A stretch of 64,000 nucleotides of DNA from Actinopolymorpha cephalotaxi. Lineage in GTDB: Bacteria > Actinomycetota > Actinomycetes > Propionibacteriales > Actinopolymorphaceae. Shown here piece by piece: positions 42,164 to 50,581 of this stretch. Numbering within the stretch: position 1 is the stretch's first letter; the number at the start of each line of letters is the position of its first letter. The position numbers were made by a program, and so were the translations under genes. The stretch spans positions 868,001 to 932,000 of the forward strand of contig NZ_JACBZA010000001.1 of assembly GCF_013408535.1 (NCBI RefSeq). Direction: 5' to 3'. A model generated the notes under the pieces. The model worked only from the letters and a program-made list of their open reading frames with translations, ran no database searches and was not told where the DNA came from.

Positions 42164-42825
42164 TCTCGGTCCTGCTGGTCGACGACGAGCCGATGGTGTG
42201 CGCGCACCTGCGGACGATCCTGGGCGCGGCCGAGGACATCGAGGTGGTGGCCGAGGCACACGACGGCGCGGACGCGGTCGAGGCGGTGATCCGGCACCGC
42301 CCCGACGTCGTGCTGATGGACCTGCGGATGCCCGGAGTCGACGGGCTGGCCGCGATCGAACGCATCAACACCTTCGCCGAGCGGCCCGCGGTGGTCGCGC
42401 TGACCACGTTCGACGCCGACCACTACGTGATGCGGGCGCTGCGCGCGGGCGCCTCCGGCTTCCTGGTGAAGTCCACGCCGCCGGAGGACCTGGTGGGCCT
42501 GGTCCGGGTCGCCGCGGACGGGCACACCGTGCTGTCCCCGGACGCCGCCCGCCGGCTGGTCGGCGCGTCCGCGGGCGCACACGCCGCCCGGGACCGGGCC
42601 AAGGACCTGGTGTCCCGGCTGACCGAGCGCGAGGTCGAGGTGCTGACCTGCCTCGGCGAAGGCCTGTCCAACGCGGGCATCGGGCGCCGGCTGCACCTGT
42701 CGGAGGCGACGGTGAAGGGCTACGTCTCCCGGATGCTGGACAAGCTGGGCTGCGAGAACCGCACCCAGGTGGGGCTCCTGGCGCACGAGGCCGGGCTCAC
42801 CGGCAAGGGCTCCCCGGGCGTCTGA
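42160..42825 (+). CDS. Response regulator, NarL/LuxR family
   Basis: 221 residues. The receiver domain begins VLLVDDEPMV with phospho-acceptor Asp54 in LMDLRMPG, Thr in ALTTFD and Lys in FLVKSTPPEDL. The C-terminal LuxR helix-turn-helix is LTEREVEVLTCLGEGLSNAG then LHLSEATVKGYVSRMLDKL. It is the partner of the overlapping histidine kinase gene and probably controls its own operon and unknown targets; no obvious target is adjacent apart from the FGGY kinase 108 bases downstream. Confidence 0.92.
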   Translation: MISVLLVDDEPMVCAHLRTILGAAEDIEVVAEAHDGADAVEAVIRHRPDVVLMDLRMPGVDGLAAIERINTFAERPAVVALTTFDADHYVMRALRAGASGFLVKSTPPEDLVGLVRVAADGHTVLSPDAARRLVGASAGAHAARDRAKDLVSRLTEREVEVLTCLGEGLSNAGIGRRLHLSEATVKGYVSRMLDKLGCENRTQVGLLAHEAGLTGKGSPGV

Positions 42826-42933
42826 TCACCACTCGCCGTACCGTCCGGCGGCCGGTGCCGGGCACGGTCCCCCGTACGCCCTCCTCCCTCGGCATGCTGT
42901 GACGGGGAACTTCGGGGGCGGAGGAGGCAGCCG

Positions 42934-44613
42934 ATGACCGGTGTCACCGGTGGCAGCGGTGTGGTCGTCGGGGTGGACGTCGGCACCACCGGCGTCAAGG
43001 CTGTGGTCGCCGACGCCGGTGGACGGGTGCTGGCCGAGGCCGGCGAGGAGTACCCCACCCGATACGTTCCGCCGCACGGTGCCGAGCAGGACCCCGGCGA
43101 CTGGTGGTCGGCGACCGCGCGGTGCGTCGCGCAGGCGCTGCGGTCCGCCGCCGAGACCACCGGCCTGGGCGCGGCGGACGTGGAGTGCGTCGGGGTGAGC
43201 AGCCAGGCGCCCAGCGTCGTCGTGCTGGACCGCTCCGGCGCGCCCGTCGGCCCGGCGCTGCTGTGGCTGGACCGGCGCGGCCAGGGCGAGTGCCGGGCCA
43301 GAGCCGAGGCCGCCGCGGACGTCGTGGCCACCACCGGTAACCGGATGGACGCCTACTTCGCGGCGCCGAAGCTCGCCTGGCTGCTGGCCGAACACCCGGA
43401 GGTACGCCGCGCCGGTGCCGCGGTGGTGATGGCCAACGGGTACGTCGTACACCGGCTGACCGGCGTACCCACCTGCGACACCGGCCACCAGGGCCTCACC
43501 CTGCTCGCCGACCTGGACACCGGGCGATGGTCCGACGCGCTGGTCGACCTGTGGGGGATCCCGCGCGGCTGGCTGCCCGAGGCGGCGCACCCGAGCACGG
43601 TGGTCGGCCGGGTCGGCGCGGAGGCGAGCAGGGTGACCGGACTGCTCGCCGGTACGCCGGTGGTGGCCGGCGCGGTCGACGGCGCCGCCGCCGCGCTGGA
43701 GGCGGGCCTTGCCCGGCACGGCGACGTGTGCGAGATGACCGGCCAGTCGACCGTGGTGAACGCCGCGGTCGAGGCGTCCCGGCTGCGCCGGGACGCGCTG
43801 GGGACGATGAGCGTGCTGCCGTACCCCCTGCCGGGCCACCACCTGGTCTACGGGTCGATGGTGGCCACCGGCGGGATCCTGCGGTGGTTCCGGGACGAGT
43901 TCGGTGACCGCGAGGTACGCGGGTCGGCGGGCGGGTCCGGCTCGGTGTTCGCGGCCCTGGACGCGCTGGCCGGCACGGCGCCGGTGGGCAGCGGCGGCCT
44001 GGTGCTGTTGCCGTACTTCCTCGGCGAGCGGTCACCGGTGTGGGACGCCGACGCGCGCGGCGCGCTGGTGGGCCTGTCGATGGCCAGCAGCCGGGCCGAG
44101 GTGGTCCGGGCGATCTTCGAAGGTACGGCGTACGGCCTGGCGCACAACCTGGAGGAGCTGGCCCGGCTCGGCCTGCGCCCGAAAGAGTTGCGCAGCGTCG
44201 GCGGCGGCGCCCGTGGCCGTACGTGGACCCAGATCAAGGCCGACGTCACCGGGCTCCCCGTCGAGGTGCCCCCGAACACCCGGGGCGCGCCGGTCGGGGT
44301 GGCACTGGTGGCGGCCGCCGGGGTGGGCCTGGTGGCAGACCTGGCCGAGGCGGTCGCCGCGCGGTCGCGTCCGGAGGTCGGCGGCACCGGCGACGGCACC
44401 GGCGACGGCACCGGCGACGGCACCGGCGACGGCACCGGCGACGGAGGCGCTCGGGTGGCGCGTTTCTGCCCGGACCCCGGCCGGCACGAGGCGTACCAGC
44501 GCTACTACGCCGTCTACCGCGAGCTGTACCCCGCGCTCCGGCGCAGCTACGACCTGCTCACCGAGGCCCGCGCCGCCCAGGCGACCGGCCTTGATCCACC
44601 GAACCGGGCATGA
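42934..44613 (+). CDS. FGGY family carbohydrate kinase, xylulokinase-like
   Basis: 559 residues, longer than the usual 490-510. VVVGVDVGTTGVKAVVADAGG is cut here to its core GVDVGTTGVKAVV, the phosphate-1 loop; WWSATARCVAQAL, LLWLDRRGQGE, DTGHQGLTLLADL, LLPYFLGERSPVWD and SVGGGARGRTWTQIKAD are xylulokinase-type landmarks. Near residue 484-503 a (GTGD)5 repeat extends a surface loop. It would phosphorylate a ketopentose or similar sugar. It is the third FGGY kinase of the window and of a different subtype from the other two. GGAGGCAGCC precedes the ATG. Confidence 0.82.
   Translation: MTGVTGGSGVVVGVDVGTTGVKAVVADAGGRVLAEAGEEYPTRYVPPHGAEQDPGDWWSATARCVAQALRSAAETTGLGAADVECVGVSSQAPSVVVLDRSGAPVGPALLWLDRRGQGECRARAEAAADVVATTGNRMDAYFAAPKLAWLLAEHPEVRRAGAAVVMANGYVVHRLTGVPTCDTGHQGLTLLADLDTGRWSDALVDLWGIPRGWLPEAAHPSTVVGRVGAEASRVTGLLAGTPVVAGAVDGAAAALEAGLARHGDVCEMTGQSTVVNAAVEASRLRRDALGTMSVLPYPLPGHHLVYGSMVATGGILRWFRDEFGDREVRGSAGGSGSVFAALDALAGTAPVGSGGLVLLPYFLGERSPVWDADARGALVGLSMASSRAEVVRAIFEGTAYGLAHNLEELARLGLRPKELRSVGGGARGRTWTQIKADVTGLPVEVPPNTRGAPVGVALVAAAGVGLVADLAEAVAARSRPEVGGTGDGTGDGTGDGTGDGTGDGGARVARFCPDPGRHEAYQRYYAVYRELYPALRRSYDLLTEARAAQATGLDPPNRA
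44383..44442 (+). repeat. Five perfect 12-bp tandem repeats (GGCACCGGCGAC) inside the FGGY kinase gene
   Basis: The units are identical and in frame, coding for GTGD five times. Slipped-strand changes here would keep the frame. Confidence 0.95.
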
Positions 44614-44709
44614 TCCACAGAACCGGCCCCGACCCCGGTCCGCGGGTGTCCGCGGCCACAACTGGCCGGACACCCCGAGGGCCTGTGTGGCCGCGCGGCC
44701 CCGGTCGGG

Positions 44710-44715
44710 GACAAT
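44710..44715 (+). promoter_or_regulatory. Candidate -10 element (GACAAT) before the YbbN-type gene
   Basis: GACAAT ends seven bases before the ATG at 44723; the same hexamer precedes the genes at 8151 and 8463. Confidence 0.4.
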
Positions 44716-44722
44716 CGTGAGC

Positions 44723-45712
44723 ATGACCGGAAACTTCTCCCGCTACGGCGCTGTCGACCTGTCCGGGCTCGCGAACCGGGCCAACCAGCCGGCCGGCGCT
44801 CCGGGCGGTCGCCCCGGCCCCGCCGGTGCCGCGGGCGCTCCCGCCGCCACCGGTGCCCCGGGAGGTGCCGGCGGCGCGGGCGGCGGATTCGTCATCGACG
44901 TCACCGAGGCCACCTTCCAGGCCGACGTCGTCGACCGGTCCGCGAGCGTGCCGGTCGTGATCGACTTCTGGGCCACCTGGTGCCAGCCCTGCAAGCAGCT
45001 CAGCCCGGTGCTGGAGAAGCTGGCTGGGGAGTACGCCGGGAAGTTCGTCCTCGCCAAGATCGACGTCGACGCCAACCAGCGCCTCGCCCAGGCGGCCGGC
45101 ATCCAGAGCATCCCGCTGGTGGTGGCCGTGGTCGGTGGCCAGCTGGTGCCGTTGTTCCAGGGTGCGGTCCCCGAGTCGCAGGCTCGCCAGTTCCTCGACG
45201 AGCTGCTCCGGCTCGCGGCCGGGCAGGGCGTCACCGGCACCGCGCAGCCCATCGGCGGCGAGGCGTCCGCTGCGGAGGAGGCTCCTGAGGAGGACGCCGG
45301 CGACCCGAGGTTCGCCGAGGTCGACGAGGCGCTGAGCCGGGACGACCTCGACGGCGCGGTCGCGGCGTACGAGAAGATCCTGGCCCAGACGCCGGCCGAC
45401 GAGGAGGCCAAGAGTGGGCTGGCCCAGGTCCAGCTCGTACGCCGGGTGCGCACCCTCGACCCGACCGCGGTGCGCTCTGACGCCGCCGCCCGCCCCGACG
45501 ACGCCCAGGCTCAGTGCCTCGCCGCCGACGTGGACGTGGCCGACGGTGACCCGCGAGCGGCGTTCGACCGCCTCATCGACGCCGTCCGCCGGTCCGCCGG
45601 GGCCGACCGCGACACTCTGCGGGTGCATCTTCTGGAGTTGTTCGAGGTGGTCGGCGGCGACGACGAGCTCGTCCGGACGGCTCGGCGTCAGCTCAGCGCC
45701 GCGCTCTTCTAG
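44723..45712 (+). CDS. YbbN/CnoX-type thioredoxin-fold protein with TPR-like C-terminus
   Basis: 329 residues. A Gly/Ala/Pro-rich leader (20-55) precedes a thioredoxin domain with the active site WCQPC (Cys87, Cys90) and cis-Pro in IQSIPLVV. From about residue 190 an acidic linker leads to a helical TPR-type region (FAEVDEALSRDDLDGAVAAYEKIL). This is the tetratricopeptide-thioredoxin layout of YbbN/CnoX, a redox-linked co-chaperone that hands clients to DnaK and GroEL. Both cysteines are kept, unlike in E. coli YbbN. The ATG is supported by a -10-like element. Confidence 0.88.
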   Translation: MTGNFSRYGAVDLSGLANRANQPAGAPGGRPGPAGAAGAPAATGAPGGAGGAGGGFVIDVTEATFQADVVDRSASVPVVIDFWATWCQPCKQLSPVLEKLAGEYAGKFVLAKIDVDANQRLAQAAGIQSIPLVVAVVGGQLVPLFQGAVPESQARQFLDELLRLAAGQGVTGTAQPIGGEASAAEEAPEEDAGDPRFAEVDEALSRDDLDGAVAAYEKILAQTPADEEAKSGLAQVQLVRRVRTLDPTAVRSDAAARPDDAQAQCLAADVDVADGDPRAAFDRLIDAVRRSAGADRDTLRVHLLELFEVVGGDDELVRTARRQLSAALF

Positions 45713-45797
45713 GACAGCGCCCAGGCCCCACGGTCACTCCCGGGGACGACTCGTCCACAGCCGGGCGGCAGGTGGGGCCGTTACCCGCCGTCGCTTG

Positions 45798-45808
45798 GTT
45801 AGGCTAAC
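45798..45808. promoter_or_regulatory. GTTAGGCTAAC palindrome (possible iron-box core or promoter)
   Basis: An 11-base perfect palindrome equal to the centre of the actinobacterial IdeR/DmdR iron box (TTAGGTTAGGCTAACCTAA), but the outer bases do not match. TAGGCT at 45800-45805 could simply be a -10 box for the membrane protein gene at 45929. Confidence 0.3.
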
Positions 45809-45928
45809 GGGCCTGGGGGTGCATCGAAGCGTCTGCCAGCCGGTCAGCCGTTCGTCCGCGGCCGGCGGGGTGGCCACTTCGAGACCCGCCCCCAAGGGTC
45901 TGTGTCAATGGTTCGCGGGGGTCGGCGG

Positions 45929-47275
45929 GTGAGCATGCGCGTGGTGCGGGCGGTGACAGGTGTCCTTGCCGGGCTCCTGGGACTTCTCGGTGCCGTCGCG
46001 GGCGGGGTCGCGGCGTTCGCCCTGATCGGCCCCGGCGACATGCTGACCGCCGGCACCCACCGCCTCACCACCGACGGCGTGGCGATCGCCACGGCGCCCA
46101 GCCTCATCCGCCACTACGACGCCCGGCTGGTGGTCACCGCCGAGCCGTCGCGGCGCGGGCAGCAGGTGTTCGTCGGCGTCGGCAACCACATCGACGTGGC
46201 GAGCTACCTCGCAGGGTCCGCGAGCGCCCGGGTGGTGGAGTTCGGCTTCCCCTCGACCATGCGCACCAGTCCGGTCTCCGGCGCGGCCAACCGCCGCGTA
46301 CCCCCTGGCCGGCTCGGCTGGTGGGTCGCCGAGGAGTCCGGTCCCGGTGCCCGCACGTTGTCGTGGCGCCTGGCCGACGGACCGTACGACATCGTGGTGA
46401 TGAACGCCGACGGCCGGCCCGGCGTGGACGTCCGGGTCTCCGCCGCGGTGCAGTTCCCCGGCGCGAACCGGCTCGCGGTCGTGGTGTTCGTCGCCGGACT
46501 GGTCCTGCTCGTCGTGGCCGCGGTCGTGCTCTTGTGGGATCGGCTGCCCCGGGTGCGGCGCGGCGGGCGTGGGCAGGCCCGCCCACGCCGGCGGCGGCGT
46601 GAGGACGACGAGGACCTGCTGTGGGAGGGCAGGGAGGCCTGGGAGGAGAACGAGTACTGGGCCGCCGGGCCGTCGGCGGAACGCCCGGTCGACGAGCGGC
46701 CGAGCTGGCTCGACTCGTCCGGTGCGAGGGACGGCGACGGCGCCGAGCCGCAGCCGCCCGGCTCGGCCGACGAGCCAGCACCGGACCGGGAGCCGGACGA
46801 CCAGGATTTGGCCTACCAGGATCCGGCCGACCAGGCGCCGACCGACCCCGACCCGTCCGGAGAGCACGGGAGTGACGGTCGCCGCGTCCCGGCGGGACCG
46901 CCGCCTGGTTCGCCCGCTCCGCGCCGTACCCGCCCCGGCTGGGAGTCCTCCGGAAAGGGCACCACGTCCGGCCCTGTCTCGCCGGCCCTGCCCTGGCGGC
47001 CCGGTGGCACCCGCCGGCCCGCGCAGCCGGCGCCCCCACCGACCTCACCGGGCAGCACCTCGGGCCGGCCGGACCGGCTGCACGACGGCCGGCCCAGCCG
47101 GCCGGACACCCCACGTCCGGACCCCCAGAACGAGAACAACCGAGACGGCCAGCGCAGGCGGGACACCGGGGACGGCCATGAGCTCAGGGACACCAGGACC
47201 ACCGGAAACTCCAGAACCACCGGAGACAGCGGGGACAGCCGTGGGACCGGAGACGGCGATGACCAGCGCCGGTAG
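45929..47275 (+). CDS. Uncharacterised membrane protein with disordered C-terminal tail
   Basis: 448 residues from the GTG at 45929, which has GGGGG eight bases upstream; GTG 45902 and ATG 45908 are alternatives. There is an N-terminal hydrophobic helix (VLAGLLGLLGAVAGGVAAFAL) and a second near 185-205 (LAVVVFVAGLVLLVVAAVVLLW). The segment between them (about 145 residues) is beta-rich and extracytoplasmic. The last 220 residues are charged, Pro/Gly/Asp-rich and cytoplasmic. No family with a known role was recognised. It overlaps the downstream lipoprotein gene by 17 bases. Confidence 0.65.
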   Translation: MSMRVVRAVTGVLAGLLGLLGAVAGGVAAFALIGPGDMLTAGTHRLTTDGVAIATAPSLIRHYDARLVVTAEPSRRGQQVFVGVGNHIDVASYLAGSASARVVEFGFPSTMRTSPVSGAANRRVPPGRLGWWVAEESGPGARTLSWRLADGPYDIVVMNADGRPGVDVRVSAAVQFPGANRLAVVVFVAGLVLLVVAAVVLLWDRLPRVRRGGRGQARPRRRRREDDEDLLWEGREAWEENEYWAAGPSAERPVDERPSWLDSSGARDGDGAEPQPPGSADEPAPDREPDDQDLAYQDPADQAPTDPDPSGEHGSDGRRVPAGPPPGSPAPRRTRPGWESSGKGTTSGPVSPALPWRPGGTRRPAQPAPPPTSPGSTSGRPDRLHDGRPSRPDTPRPDPQNENNRDGQRRRDTGDGHELRDTRTTGNSRTTGDSGDSRGTGDGDDQRR

Positions 47276-48272
47276 GCGCCGGCCGAACCGGCGGCGCCGG
47301 GCGGTCCTGATGCTGGCCGCGCTGACGTCCGTGGTCGCCGCCACCGCGTCCGGCTGCGTGACGATGCCGAAGGAGAAGACCGGGGCCGCACCCGCGTGGG
47401 CCCCGATCAGCGCGGAGGACACGCAGGGGGTCGTACGCCAGTACGACCGGCTCGAGGCGAAGGCGCTCCGCACCGGCAACGCGGACCTGCTCAGGTCGGT
47501 GGAGTCCGGACCGTTGCTGCGGGCCAGGCAGGGCGCTCTGCGGGTCGCCCGCGGGCTGGATTCCGAGGGCACGTCGGCACCCACCTCGCCGAAGCGGTCC
47601 GGCACGGTGGTCCGGCTGCCGAGGTTCTCCGGCTACCCGGTGTGGTTCCTTGCCGTTTCCACCGACGGTGCCCGGAAGGTGGTCGACATGATGTCCCGGC
47701 CGAGGGCCGGGTCGACGTGGAAGGCCGCGCAGTCGGTGGTCCTGGACCAGGGTGTCCAGCTGCCCGCCCTCGCCGGCCCCGCAGGTACGCCGGTCGTACT
47801 GCCGCCCGCTGCCGCCGGCACGCTGATCCGGCCGGCGGACAAGACCGCGAGCGCCTACGCCCTGCTGCTGGCCGGCGGCCCGAAGTCGCCGCAGGCCTGG
47901 GCGTTCGTGCCGCATCCGCAGACCGACCGCGCACAGCAGGCGGCCGCGCGCAACGCGCAGTCCAAGGCGTTCGTCTACCGCCACCGGTACGAGGTGACGT
48001 CGGTACGCGCCCTGGCCACCGCCGACGGGGGCGCGCTGGAGCTGTTCACCCTGAACGAGATCGAGAACTTCCAGGCCCGGCCGCCGGCCACCCTGGAGTT
48101 CGACAAGGCGGACCCGATCGCCGCCTTCACCGAGCACCGGACCGGGCAGGCCCTCGTCCGGGCGACGTGGGTGTGGCAGGTCGTCGCGCGGGTTCCCGCC
48201 AGGGGCAAGGGCGACGGGAAGGTGCGCCTGCTCGGTGTCGACCGCGGGCTCGCGTCGGTGCAGACGAAGTAG
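47259..48272 (+). CDS. Uncharacterised lipoprotein
   Basis: 337 residues from the ATG at 47259 (GGAG seven bases upstream; ATG 47178 would add a low-complexity leader). A basic start RRRPNRRRR and hydrophobic stretch lead to a lipobox ATASGC with Cys33, so the protein is membrane-anchored outside the cell. The mature part alternates helices and strands, with QGVVRQYDRLEAKALRTGN and YPVWFLAVSTDG as recognisable segments. No catalytic motif is evident. Overlap with the preceding membrane protein gene suggests the two act together in the envelope. Confidence 0.7.
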   Translation: MTSAGRRRPNRRRRAVLMLAALTSVVAATASGCVTMPKEKTGAAPAWAPISAEDTQGVVRQYDRLEAKALRTGNADLLRSVESGPLLRARQGALRVARGLDSEGTSAPTSPKRSGTVVRLPRFSGYPVWFLAVSTDGARKVVDMMSRPRAGSTWKAAQSVVLDQGVQLPALAGPAGTPVVLPPAAAGTLIRPADKTASAYALLLAGGPKSPQAWAFVPHPQTDRAQQAAARNAQSKAFVYRHRYEVTSVRALATADGGALELFTLNEIENFQARPPATLEFDKADPIAAFTEHRTGQALVRATWVWQVVARVPARGKGDGKVRLLGVDRGLASVQTK

Positions 48273-48291
48273 ACCGATCCGGCCGGCTTCC

Positions 48292-49230
48292 TCAGACCAG
48301 GGGTTCGGGGGAGCCGGGGGTGACGCCGCGTTCGAGGTAGAGCACCGCGCCCTCCGGCGCACCCAGCACGGCGGCCAGCCGGCGGTACGTCCCGGGCAGG
48401 CAGCGCTCACGCACCTGGTCGAGGGTGCAGAACTCCACCTGCCTGATCTCGTGCGGCGCCAGCGTGAACGTCGAGAGCAGCGCCTCCGGCTCGTGGATCC
48501 CGCCGTCGAACAGCAGTTCTACCGCGTCGTCCCATCCCCGCCACGGCGGAAGCCAGTCGACGCTGAGCAGCTTCCCGATCGGAAGCTCGATGCCGACCTC
48601 CTCCCACGTCTCCCGGGCAGCGCCCTCGCGCGGGGACTCGAACGGCTCGACCACGCCCCCGGGCAGCTCCCAGTCGGGCTTGTACGTCACCTGTGCGAGC
48701 AGGATCCGCTGCTGCGGGTCGCGGATCACCACGTGCGCGATCAGCCGGGTCCGCGGCAAGCTGGAGTTGACGAGGCCGATGAACCCTTCGTGGGTGTCGG
48801 GTTCGGGGTCGCCGGTCAGCCGGGCCAGCACCACGACGTCGTGTCGTTCCCCCTCTGCCGTACGGTGCGCGCGCAGCAGCCCCTCCCGGCGCAGCCCGGC
48901 CCGGGCGGCGATCCGCAGCGACGCCCGGTCGTGCGCCGCGACCTCGGCCTGGACCCGGTGCAGACCGAGGGTCCGCAGGGCGTGCACGGTGACCAGCCGG
49001 ACCGCGCGGGTGGCGTACCCCTGCCGACGGTCTGCCTCCTCGATGCCCCAGGTGAGTTCGCCCACCGCACCACCGAGGTCGCGGAGCTCGACGTGGCCGA
49101 CCTCGCGCTCGTCGGTGACGACGGCGAAGTGGTACGAATCGGCCGACGCGGTGGGGCGCAGGGTCACCAGGCCGTCGGTGAGCGGTCCGGCGGGCTCGCC
49201 AGGATCGGGCGTGGGTGCTGAGGAGGTCAC
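48292..49230 (-). CDS. Fusion protein: GNAT acetyltransferase plus Nudix hydrolase
   Basis: 312 residues. Residues about 18-140 are a RimJ-like GNAT domain (LTWGIEEADRRQGYATRAV with the acetyl-CoA loop). Residues about 160-295 are a Nudix hydrolase with the box GGVVEPFESPREGAARETWE continuing to EEVGI, which keeps all catalytic Glu residues and Arg. The protein could acetylate one substrate and hydrolyse a nucleotide diphosphate; fusion suggests linked substrates or a shared binding partner. The GTG start is supported by a -10-like TAGCCT seven bases upstream. It is convergent with the lipoprotein gene. Confidence 0.88.
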   Translation of the reverse strand: MTSSAPTPDPGEPAGPLTDGLVTLRPTASADSYHFAVVTDEREVGHVELRDLGGAVGELTWGIEEADRRQGYATRAVRLVTVHALRTLGLHRVQAEVAAHDRASLRIAARAGLRREGLLRAHRTAEGERHDVVVLARLTGDPEPDTHEGFIGLVNSSLPRTRLIAHVVIRDPQQRILLAQVTYKPDWELPGGVVEPFESPREGAARETWEEVGIELPIGKLLSVDWLPPWRGWDDAVELLFDGGIHEPEALLSTFTLAPHEIRQVEFCTLDQVRERCLPGTYRRLAAVLGAPEGAVLYLERGVTPGSPEPLV

Positions 49231-49237
49231 GCTGGGC

Positions 49238-49243
49238 AGGCTA
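49238..49243 (-). promoter_or_regulatory. Candidate -10 element (TAGCCT) of the GNAT-Nudix gene
   Basis: On the minus strand TAGCCT ends seven bases before the GTG at 49230. It overlaps the end of the upstream monooxygenase gene (stop at 49241), so the gene may have its own promoter even though it is in line with that operon. Confidence 0.35.
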
Positions 49244-50548
49244 CCGCCCGCCCGGGCCGTCCCTCTCCGCCAGCGCGCTGCCGCGGGGACCGTAGTCGGC
49301 CAGGTCGATCGCGTTCGCCGTCCGGCGGATGGACGCCGCGATCCGGCCCTTCCACGGCACGTACGGGAGCAGTCGGTAGTTCTGGTGCACGAACCACGCC
49401 ATGAAGCGGTTGCCCGGCACCATCCAGTTGGCCACGCCGTCGGCCTGCTTGGCGCACCCGCGTACGTATTCGTCCATCACCTCCTGGTACCGCGCGAACG
49501 CCACCAGGTGGTCGCCGTCGGCCGCGGCGAGTTCGCCGGCCAGCACGTACGCGCCGACGACAGCCAGTCCGGTCCCCATCCCGGACAGCGGTGTCGGGCA
49601 CCAGGCCGCGTCACCGAGCAGCGCCACCCGGCCGCGGCTCCAGGAGTCCATCCGTACGGCACTGATCGAGTCGAACCAGAAGTCGGCCGCGGACGGCATC
49701 GCGGCCAGCAGGCGTTCGGTCTCCCACCCGTTGCCGGCGTAGGCCCGGGAGACGATCCGCTGCTGTTCGGCCCGGTCGTGACGGTCGTGGCCCGGCGCGT
49801 CCGGCGCGGCGAAGTAGAACACCGCCTTGGCCTCGGTGTTGTTCCGTGCGCTGTAGACGGCGACGAGCCTGCCGGGGGTGAGGTAGGCCCGGCCGGCATG
49901 GTCGAGGCCGAGGTGGTTCGGCGTGGTGAAGATCGCGGAGTACAGCCCGGTCGGGTGGACGTAGGCATCCTCCGGCCCGAACGCCAGCGACCGCACGGTG
50001 GAGTGCACGCCGTCCGCGCCGACCACCAGGTCGAACCGCCGGGGTTCGCCCCGCTCGAACGACACCGTCACACCGTCGGCGTCCTCGGCCAGGGCCGCGA
50101 TCGAGTCGCCGAAGACGTACTCGGTCCGCTCCTTGGTGGCGTCGTGGAGGATCCGGCCGAGGTCGCCGCGGAGGATCTCCAGGTCGCCGGAGAACACGTC
50201 CGCGGGCATCCGGGACACCTCCCGCCCCGCACTGTTGACGTACGCCATGGCGCCCATGTGTGTCTGCGCGGCCCGGACGCCGGCCAGGATGCCCATCCGC
50301 TCCAGGACGGACAGGTGCGCCTCGCCCCGGAAGTCGACCGCGTACCCGCCCTCGCGCAGGGCGGGCGCGCGCTCGACGATCGTCGGGCGGAAGCCGTACT
50401 TCCGCAGCCAGTAGGCCAGCGCGGGTCCGGCGATCCCGGCGCCGGAGATCAGGACTGTGCGGTTCTCGGTCTTCGGGGTCTTCCGGGTCGGGGTGGTCTG
50501 GACGGTTGGGATGGTCCGGCGGTGCTGGGGCTGCTGTTCGTTCGTCAT
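49241..50548 (-). CDS. FAD-dependent aromatic-ring monooxygenase-like protein
   Basis: 435 residues of the PHBH/TetX flavoprotein group. VLISGAGIAGPALAYWLRKYG (about 32-52) is split here to the core GAGIAGPALA, the FAD Rossmann loop; LVVGADGVHSTVR is the DG motif (near 175-187) and VALLGDAAWCPTPLSGMGT the GD motif (near 305-323). The first 28 residues are Thr/Pro/Gln-rich and disordered. It would hydroxylate an aromatic or polyketide-like compound with NAD(P)H and O2. It follows the large SARP-type regulator by 33 bases on the same strand, so that regulator is its likely controller. Confidence 0.85.
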   Translation of the reverse strand: MTNEQQPQHRRTIPTVQTTPTRKTPKTENRTVLISGAGIAGPALAYWLRKYGFRPTIVERAPALREGGYAVDFRGEAHLSVLERMGILAGVRAAQTHMGAMAYVNSAGREVSRMPADVFSGDLEILRGDLGRILHDATKERTEYVFGDSIAALAEDADGVTVSFERGEPRRFDLVVGADGVHSTVRSLAFGPEDAYVHPTGLYSAIFTTPNHLGLDHAGRAYLTPGRLVAVYSARNNTEAKAVFYFAAPDAPGHDRHDRAEQQRIVSRAYAGNGWETERLLAAMPSAADFWFDSISAVRMDSWSRGRVALLGDAAWCPTPLSGMGTGLAVVGAYVLAGELAAADGDHLVAFARYQEVMDEYVRGCAKQADGVANWMVPGNRFMAWFVHQNYRLLPYVPWKGRIAASIRRTANAIDLADYGPRGSALAERDGPGGR

Positions 50549-50581
50549 GGGCAGGACAGTGGCCGGGCCCGCTCACCGCGC

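Noticed and set aside
45724-45779. GGCCCCAC / GTGGGGCC stem after the YbbN-type gene as a terminator
   Set aside because: The eight-base arms are 40 bases apart with no T-run, so a stable termination hairpin is doubtful.
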